Below, piece by piece: positions 59,638 through 64,000 of a DNA stretch of 64,000 nt. A program made the translations under genes and the position numbers. The stretch is from a virus. The stretch lies in the IMG/VR virus record IMGVR_UViG_3300004280_000281, positions 1 through 64,000 of that record; one strand, 5' to 3'. Within the stretch, counting starts at the first letter, position 1. Each line of letters begins with the position of its first letter. The notes below the pieces were generated by a model that saw only the letters and a list, made by a program, of their open reading frames with translations, was not told the DNA's origin and searched no databases.

Positions 59638-60282
59638 TTAATCCTCACATGTTCCAAGTTGGTCGCCGTGACGAATGTGTGCCCTTACTGCATGTCGATT
59701 AACATGTAGCGTTCTTCCATTGTGACAGATGAAGACCTTGTGACCATAGTCATCGTAGCAGTCGTCGTCACAGTCATCCTCGTCGTCACAGTCGTCCTCG
59801 TGGCAGTCGTCGTCACAATCATCGTCGCAGTCGTCGTCATGATCTTCGCACTCTTCGTGATCTGGCTCGCAATCGTCAATGGTGCCATTGTCGTTTGAGT
59901 CTATTTCACATAGATCGTCTACGCCATTCTCATTGCAGTCTTCTCCTAAAGTTAAGTCGATGTCGCACTCATTGTCGATTCCATCACCGTCAATATCGTC
60001 GTCACAGTCATCGATAATGTCGTCCAGGTCTAGATCATCTTCACAAAGGTCATCAATGCCGTTCTCATTGCAGTCTTCTCCAAGGGTGATGTCAATATCA
60101 CACACGTTCTCAATGCCAATGGGGGCTGTCCCATCGGGGCCACCGATGTCGTCAGCAGTGATTAGTCCTGCCTGTGGATGGACAGAACCGGGCTTACAGC
60201 CAACGGCTAGCAGCAACGTCACTACCGAAAGGAATCCTAGGCCAAACGCTATTACTTTTCTGTAAGGGCTACACTTTGTCAT
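59638..60282 (-). CDS. Lipoprotein with Cys/Asp calcium-type repeats
   Basis: A 214-residue protein with a lipoprotein signal (LLLAVGC, Cys29). Repeats DCNENGIDDLCE and DCNENGVDDLCEID match thrombospondin-3-like units very common in Planctomycetes. A Cys/Asp-rich run follows (~residues 143-178). The C-terminal VFICHNGRTLHVN...HIRHGDQLGTC is a conserved domain I have seen on exported proteins (CHNG...HGD.LG.C). Probably anchored to the host or progeny envelope. It overlaps the small CxxC protein. Confidence 0.7.
   Translation of the reverse strand: MTKCSPYRKVIAFGLGFLSVVTLLLAVGCKPGSVHPQAGLITADDIGGPDGTAPIGIENVCDIDITLGEDCNENGIDDLCEDDLDLDDIIDDCDDDIDGDGIDNECDIDLTLGEDCNENGVDDLCEIDSNDNGTIDDCEPDHEECEDHDDDCDDDCDDDCHEDDCDDEDDCDDDCYDDYGHKVFICHNGRTLHVNRHAVRAHIRHGDQLGTCED
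59755..59845 (-). repeat. Low-complexity Cys/Asp-coding repeat DNA
   Basis: Repeated GTCGTC/GTCGTCGTCACAGTC-type trinucleotides (read on the + strand) encode the CDDDCDDDC region of the lipoprotein. Such tracts can expand or contract. Confidence 0.7.
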
Positions 60283-60505
60283 CTTCAGCTTCTTTCTTAT
60301 CCACGCATAGGTGGCAAATTTCGGAGCCCTCTTCTAAGGCCATCCACATGTCTAAAAATTTTAAACAGATTGAACACTTGAATACCGCTAAAAAGGGGTC
60401 CTTGTCGTACTCATCGGCTTGTTGGTCTAGGCGTGACTTTCTCATGTCACGACCCCTTCGACCCTCTTCCCAGTCTCTTCCGCTGGTTACACTGTTCTTA
60501 CTCAT
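60269..60505 (-). CDS. Small zinc-knuckle-type protein
   Basis: A 78-residue protein from ATG 60505. Two Cys pairs (FKCSICLKF and EICHLCVDKK) suggest a small zinc-binding domain. It overlaps the lipoprotein by 14 bases. No clear family. Confidence 0.5.
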   Translation of the reverse strand: MSKNSVTSGRDWEEGRRGRDMRKSRLDQQADEYDKDPFLAVFKCSICLKFLDMWMALEEGSEICHLCVDKKEAEDDKV

Positions 60506-60680
60506 AGTATGGCATGCCTTTCTCATTGCAGCAATTCTTACCATCTACTAGCATGTTTAGTACACTATTATCATGGTATTTCAAGGATTTATCATAAATT
60601 CCTAGTAATCCATTGATTCTCCCAGTCTTATCGTTGATGCCACCCTGCTCAGCAAGACATTCTTTACAATCGCATTGCAC
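60498..60680 (-). CDS. Very small Cys-rich ORF (tentative)
   Basis: A 60-residue frame (CDCKECLAEQ, KNCCNEKG) overlapping the nucleotidyltransferase end by 79 bases and the next gene by 8. The paired Cys motifs are the main support. It could start later, at ATG 60554, giving only 18 residues. Confidence 0.3.
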   Translation of the reverse strand: MQCDCKECLAEQGGINDKTGRINGLLGIYDKSLKYHDNSVLNMLVDGKNCCNEKGMPYYE

Positions 60681-61564
60681 TGGCTGTCGGTTAGTTCGTG
60701 ATATGCTGTATTCTTACCTATGTCCAGCCCTCCAGAGATGTGAGACACGTTCATTAGGTCTTTGATATTATAAGATTCCTCTTCATAACCCCTGTTTTTT
60801 GACATAAACTCTACAGTTAAGTCTAGCAATTTAGCAGTAAGCTGCTCAACAGCCCCGTCGAACGATACTCCGTATCCCCCAAGCTCGTTGCCGAGTCTTG
60901 AGCATCTGGTTATCATCAGTCCAGTTCTCCGTATCACATCTGAAGCATCCTCCATTGTGCAGTCCTCTTTAAATTTCATCTCATCAAGCAGATCCCAGTT
61001 TAGATTCGCATTGATTCCCTCGATCCTTAGACCGTTTGAGATGTCTTCTATTTTTGGCCTATGCTTGTAGTCTCTAAGGCTATAGTCTGTCGACATTAGA
61101 GAATGCAGTTCGCAATCTCTTCCGAAGATAACGTTTCCAGTTTTTAGGTCGTATGCCACCTTGTTCACTCCGTAGTCGAAGCTCTCCATCACTTCAGTTA
61201 TTCTTCCATGGCTTGTGTTGACTAACTGTATTGGAGCCTTCAGTAGGTTTTCTGGGAATGCGCCTGTTTCCCTTAATGACATCTTGGGGTTGAAGTGTGT
61301 TGAATTGCCTGCTGCGAATGTTTCAGTTTCGCAGTTGTAGTCAACAAGTGAAGTCTGTAATGATTGAACTATCTCTTTAACCTGATCCATATCTCCTTTG
61401 ACGAAGATATCGATATCGCTAAATGGCGCCCCTAGGATCGCATCCCTAACGAAGCCTCCGGCGACATAGCAGTTCTCTTCAAGAAGATTCCAGGAGCTCC
61501 CTGACACTTCTTTCAGAAAGGAACGCAGCTCTGATAAACGATTTTGGATTGATTCTAGCCTCAT
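60602..61564 (-). CDS. CCA-adding/poly(A) polymerase-type nucleotidyltransferase
   Basis: A 320-residue protein from ATG 61564 (GAGG 7 bases before). The head signature is YVAGGFVRDAILGAPFSDID with GG36-37, RD40-41 and the metal pair Asp50/Asp52. Usual family length is ~400, so the C-terminal tRNA-binding part is short or divergent. It may mature phage-encoded tRNAs or other RNA; none are in this window. It overlaps the upstream gene by ~86 bases. Confidence 0.75.
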   Translation of the reverse strand: MRLESIQNRLSELRSFLKEVSGSSWNLLEENCYVAGGFVRDAILGAPFSDIDIFVKGDMDQVKEIVQSLQTSLVDYNCETETFAAGNSTHFNPKMSLRETGAFPENLLKAPIQLVNTSHGRITEVMESFDYGVNKVAYDLKTGNVIFGRDCELHSLMSTDYSLRDYKHRPKIEDISNGLRIEGINANLNWDLLDEMKFKEDCTMEDASDVIRRTGLMITRCSRLGNELGGYGVSFDGAVEQLTAKLLDLTVEFMSKNRGYEEESYNIKDLMNVSHISGGLDIGKNTAYHELTDSQCNAIVKNVLLSRVASTIRLGESMDY

Positions 61565-62774
61565 GATAAGCCTCACTATTCATTACTTTTTTAAGATCGT
61601 CTACCAAGTTTGCAACACCACCTGGGATATTCCACCCTGAAATATTGTTTGATGATCCTTTGCCACTTGAGAATATTCCATAGCCGGTTGCCATTATGAT
61701 GCCGGACGACAGCTCTCCATCGTTTACAAGTGGAAGTGGTTGATACCCTTCATCTGGCGCAAGTCCTGCCTCTATTGCTTTATCACAATTGTTTATTATG
61801 CTCTTACTTCCTGACCACCTCCACTGGTCCTTTTGACCAACGCTAATCCCGAAGTCATGAATATCTCCAGTGTTATAGTCCAGTGTCATGGTTCCACGGC
61901 TCGCAGGATGGGTCTTTGCTCCCCCTGGCGGGTAAATGTCCCACTCAACCAGGGCAATGCTGCTGCCATCTATCGTTCTTATGGTGGATGGGCGTCCAAA
62001 GGAGTCGGAGAACAGCCCCCAAAGTCCCGTGTCTAGACTGTATGTTGAGGAGTCGAACTTGCTTTCTTTTGAAGATATTGAAACCACTCCCCCTGCCTCT
62101 CCAATGAATGAGGATAAGTTGTATCCCTCTTCGCATATGTCTAATATTCTAGTAGGGGACTTTCTATTCCTTAGGAAGGAAGTCTTTAGAACTGGCTCAC
62201 CTTTAGCTTTCGATGACACCGTGAGATGAGACGTAAGTTTTCCATAGGTCTCACCGTAGCCCTCGCTGTATGTTACAGGACTGATCTCACTTTTGAGCCC
62301 CTCGAAAACCGGATCTTTCCCCCATGGTGCCGCAAGTCTCCCCCACATTATATGCTTGTAGTCATGCACAGCGTCCCTCAGCGTATCATCGCCGTGAGAT
62401 GTCATGTCAAGGTTCGACGCTATTACTTGTTCGCAACCTAGCCTATGGGAGCTGGTGGGTATGATGCGATGAGAAAGGCTCTTCTCCCCCTTGTTGAATA
62501 CGTTACTGGTGCAACCTCTAACAGCCTGTATCGGACCAAGGTCAAGGACCTTTGGGATCCAGGTGTGGCCTCCTCGGGACTTTATTTCACCAACCTCGCC
62601 CATCGATTCAAGAAGCAGCTTCCACTTCCTACTGACGAAGCCAAGCTCTTTGTTGAAATCATGTGGTGTTGGTGGCACTATATTGTCAGTCCTGTGGTCG
62701 TCTTCGGAGCCTGACACATACGTTCCTTGGAGTTTCATTGGATCAGTCACTTGCTTGAACTCCTTTTGAGCCAC
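61479..62774 (-). CDS. Hypothetical protein beside MoxR ATPase
   Basis: A 431-residue protein; start GTG 62774 has AGGAC before it and overlaps the ATPase by 32 bases (ATG 62738 is an alternative). No motif recognised; beta-rich stretches (VEWDIYPPGGAKTHPASRG, NDGELSSGIIMATGYG). MoxR ATPases usually act on an adjacent von Willebrand A-type partner; no MIDAS motif was found here. Confidence 0.5.
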   Translation of the reverse strand: MAQKEFKQVTDPMKLQGTYVSGSEDDHRTDNIVPPTPHDFNKELGFVSRKWKLLLESMGEVGEIKSRGGHTWIPKVLDLGPIQAVRGCTSNVFNKGEKSLSHRIIPTSSHRLGCEQVIASNLDMTSHGDDTLRDAVHDYKHIMWGRLAAPWGKDPVFEGLKSEISPVTYSEGYGETYGKLTSHLTVSSKAKGEPVLKTSFLRNRKSPTRILDICEEGYNLSSFIGEAGGVVSISSKESKFDSSTYSLDTGLWGLFSDSFGRPSTIRTIDGSSIALVEWDIYPPGGAKTHPASRGTMTLDYNTGDIHDFGISVGQKDQWRWSGSKSIINNCDKAIEAGLAPDEGYQPLPLVNDGELSSGIIMATGYGIFSSGKGSSNNISGWNIPGGVANLVDDLKKVMNSEAYHEARINPKSFIRAAFLSERSVRELLESS

Positions 62775-63840
62775 AGTCCTGCAGTTTCTGTATTACTGCC
62801 TTGGTGGAAACGTAGCATGATATAATCATACTCTTGTCTCTTTCTTTACTATCCTGCCCGGATCTTCCGATTCTTGACATGAAGCCCATGAAGACGTCCT
62901 CCTGTAGGTCCATTAGGAACGCTACTACGTTGGACTTCTCTTTGTCTGAGATTGTCTTAATCTCATATAGCTTGTCTAGCACGGAGTTTGACATTCTGTT
63001 AGCTGCATCTGGATCATCCATTGCAGATAGCACTGCTGGCCTAACCTCGTTGTAGGTCCGGAGAATTGACTCGGCTCCCACGCCTTGGCTCAATCCTTCT
63101 GAGTCGATATATGCCGTCACAGCACTTGCGGTGTTTCCAATCATGCCGTATAGGAACTCCCATCCGAAGCTAAGGTAGTCATCTTCTGACAGGTGCTTTA
63201 GAGCAATCCCAGACAGGTGCATAGACCTCGGATCCGGCTTCACATCTATCGGCATATCGCACTTTCCGAATGATACGATCTCTCTAGTTGCCTCAATCAT
63301 AGCCGGGTGAACATCGTCCCCGACATGAGAGGCCCAGTCTGAAAACGATGCATCCAGCGTGACATGGCACAACCTAGATAGCATGGCCCTGTCATCGATG
63401 TCTGTTACGTTGTACTCCTCGGTTCCCCCAGGGTTTGCTGCCGCAACGATGAATGTATTTGTTGGAACCTTGTGCGTTCCAAGGGTTCCATCGAGAAGGA
63501 ATGGAAGCATCACATCTAGGACGTACTTGTTCGCCCTATTGAACTCATCTAGAAAGATAACGTACTTGCCTGGATCGTCCTCTTTGGGCATCCATTCGGG
63601 CCTGAGCCACTTAGTCGTACCGTTCTCTTCGTCTCTAGTCGGCAACCCTAGCAGATCCCCTGGATCTTGGGATGCGAGGTGAAGAACGACACACTCTGCC
63701 TGTATGGACCTAGCGAACCGCTCAACAGCCTGTGTCTTGCCGACTCCGGTTGATCCCCAAACGATGGGGGCGATCCTGTTTCCGTGTTCTGTCTCTGAGT
63801 TCAGAAACGATAGAAAGCTTTGAAATGTATTGTGCTTCAT
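62743..63840 (-). CDS. MoxR-type AAA ATPase
   Basis: A 365-residue AAA ATPase. Walker A is GSTGVGKTQAVERF, Walker B YVIFLDEFNRAN, sensor 1 FIVAAANPGG, with Arg finger-type LSRLCHV. The family remodels or activates a partner protein. It is the first complete gene at the right edge, with a clear AGGAAAA ribosome-binding site. Confidence 0.8.
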   Translation of the reverse strand: MKHNTFQSFLSFLNSETEHGNRIAPIVWGSTGVGKTQAVERFARSIQAECVVLHLASQDPGDLLGLPTRDEENGTTKWLRPEWMPKEDDPGKYVIFLDEFNRANKYVLDVMLPFLLDGTLGTHKVPTNTFIVAAANPGGTEEYNVTDIDDRAMLSRLCHVTLDASFSDWASHVGDDVHPAMIEATREIVSFGKCDMPIDVKPDPRSMHLSGIALKHLSEDDYLSFGWEFLYGMIGNTASAVTAYIDSEGLSQGVGAESILRTYNEVRPAVLSAMDDPDAANRMSNSVLDKLYEIKTISDKEKSNVVAFLMDLQEDVFMGFMSRIGRSGQDSKERDKSMIISCYVSTKAVIQKLQDCGSKGVQASD

Positions 63841-63865
63841 TTTTTTCCTATTCCTTATGAAATGA

Positions 63866-63895
63866 AATATATCACGTTATAACAGTTTTGTGCAA
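63866..63895 (-). promoter_or_regulatory. Candidate sigma70-like promoter for MoxR ATPase
   Basis: On the minus strand, TTGCAC (63895-63890) is 18 bases before TATATT (63871-63866), 25 bases upstream of the ATG at 63840. This class differs from the cgTATAAT set and may mark early genes. Confidence 0.4.
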
Positions 63896-64000
63896 TTAAA
63901 ATTGTAAGCGAGTCTTGTGTCCATCGAATGAGAAGTTTTCACTCGAACCTGCGGTTAGCGCCCATAGTGTCTTTGTCTTCTTGCTAGGAACAGGCTCGGC
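63896..64000 (-). CDS. C-terminal fragment of a gene cut by the window edge
   Basis: A 34-codon open frame to a TAA at 63898-63896, ending SSENFSFDGHKTRLQF. Its composition is protein-like (PVPSKKTKTLWALTAG before that) and it lies on the same strand as the genes that follow. The start lies outside the window. No function can be inferred. Confidence 0.5.
   Translation of the reverse strand, partial: AEPVPSKKTKTLWALTAGSSENFSFDGHKTRLQF

Noticed and set aside
59242-60265. Ser-rich + strand ORFs (59242-59709 and 59879-60265)
   Set aside because: They are mirror frames of the acidic coiled-coil protein and the lipoprotein repeats.
63920-63965. tRNA-like GGTTCGAG on the minus strand near the right edge
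   Set aside because: No matching T-stem or acceptor pairs, and the bases lie in an open coding frame.

Overview
The window is a fragment of a large tailed double-stranded DNA phage (Caudoviricetes-like). The case rests on a tape measure of about 1,666 residues, a string of Ser/Gly-rich virion proteins, a LL-H-type holin, and a dense replication block (Pol III alpha-type polymerase, DnaB-like helicase, DnaG-like primase, SSB, RecA, a UvsY-like mediator, dNMP kinase, dCMP deaminase), with very short gaps and many TAATG or ATGA start/stop overlaps. No integrase, rRNA, tRNA or CRISPR array is visible. Both ends cut through genes. The host is unknown; a lipoprotein near 60 kb with Cys/Asp calcium-repeat units like those common in Planctomycetes is the only host hint.

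Layout. 1-22.2 kb, + strand: virion genes. These are a tail-fibre-like 3' fragment, small head/tail genes, two paralogous proteins in the tail-assembly-chaperone position, the tape measure, then baseplate, fibre and adhesin proteins including a LamG-domain protein with 18-19-residue repeats. 22.2-22.8 kb: a 570-base non-coding stretch with two strong terminators, a series of hairpins and a late-type promoter, followed by one + strand gene. Everything from 23.25 kb to the end is on the - strand, transcribed right to left.

The - strand falls into blocks. 63.8-54.3 kb: MoxR ATPase, a nucleotidyltransferase, a planctomycete-like lipoprotein, dCMP deaminase, a sigma-like factor, PurA, signal peptidase I, an HTH protein, a possible annealing protein and the holin. 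54.2-37.5 kb: a secreted trypsin-like protease, recombination and replication genes, an ExbB/ExbD-type channel beside a Cas4/RecB-like nuclease, an archaeal-type GAPDH homologue, Pol III alpha, a zincin and SSB, ending at a terminator near 37.4 kb. 37.3-23.2 kb: a separate operon of surface-sugar genes. It holds four glycosyltransferase-like proteins, a fused DRE-TIM aldolase/KdsB protein, NeuA, an RraA-like aldolase, NeuB, two phosphatases, a DUF6165 protein, a YiiX-like amidase, a PTP-type phosphatase, a degenerate PEP carboxykinase homologue and an HNH-AP2 remnant.

The most unusual content is the phage-borne ulosonic-acid (sialic/Kdo-like) synthesis, activation and transfer cassette with an aldolase-KdsB fusion. 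Next come the two central-carbon enzyme homologues (type II GAPDH with its active-site Cys kept; PEPCK with a kept P-loop but altered metal ligands), the ExbBD-like channel beside a nuclease, and a recurring cgTATAAT promoter motif with no evident -35 box that may be read by the phage's own sigma-like factor. All family calls are by eye from protein motifs; no database search was possible.
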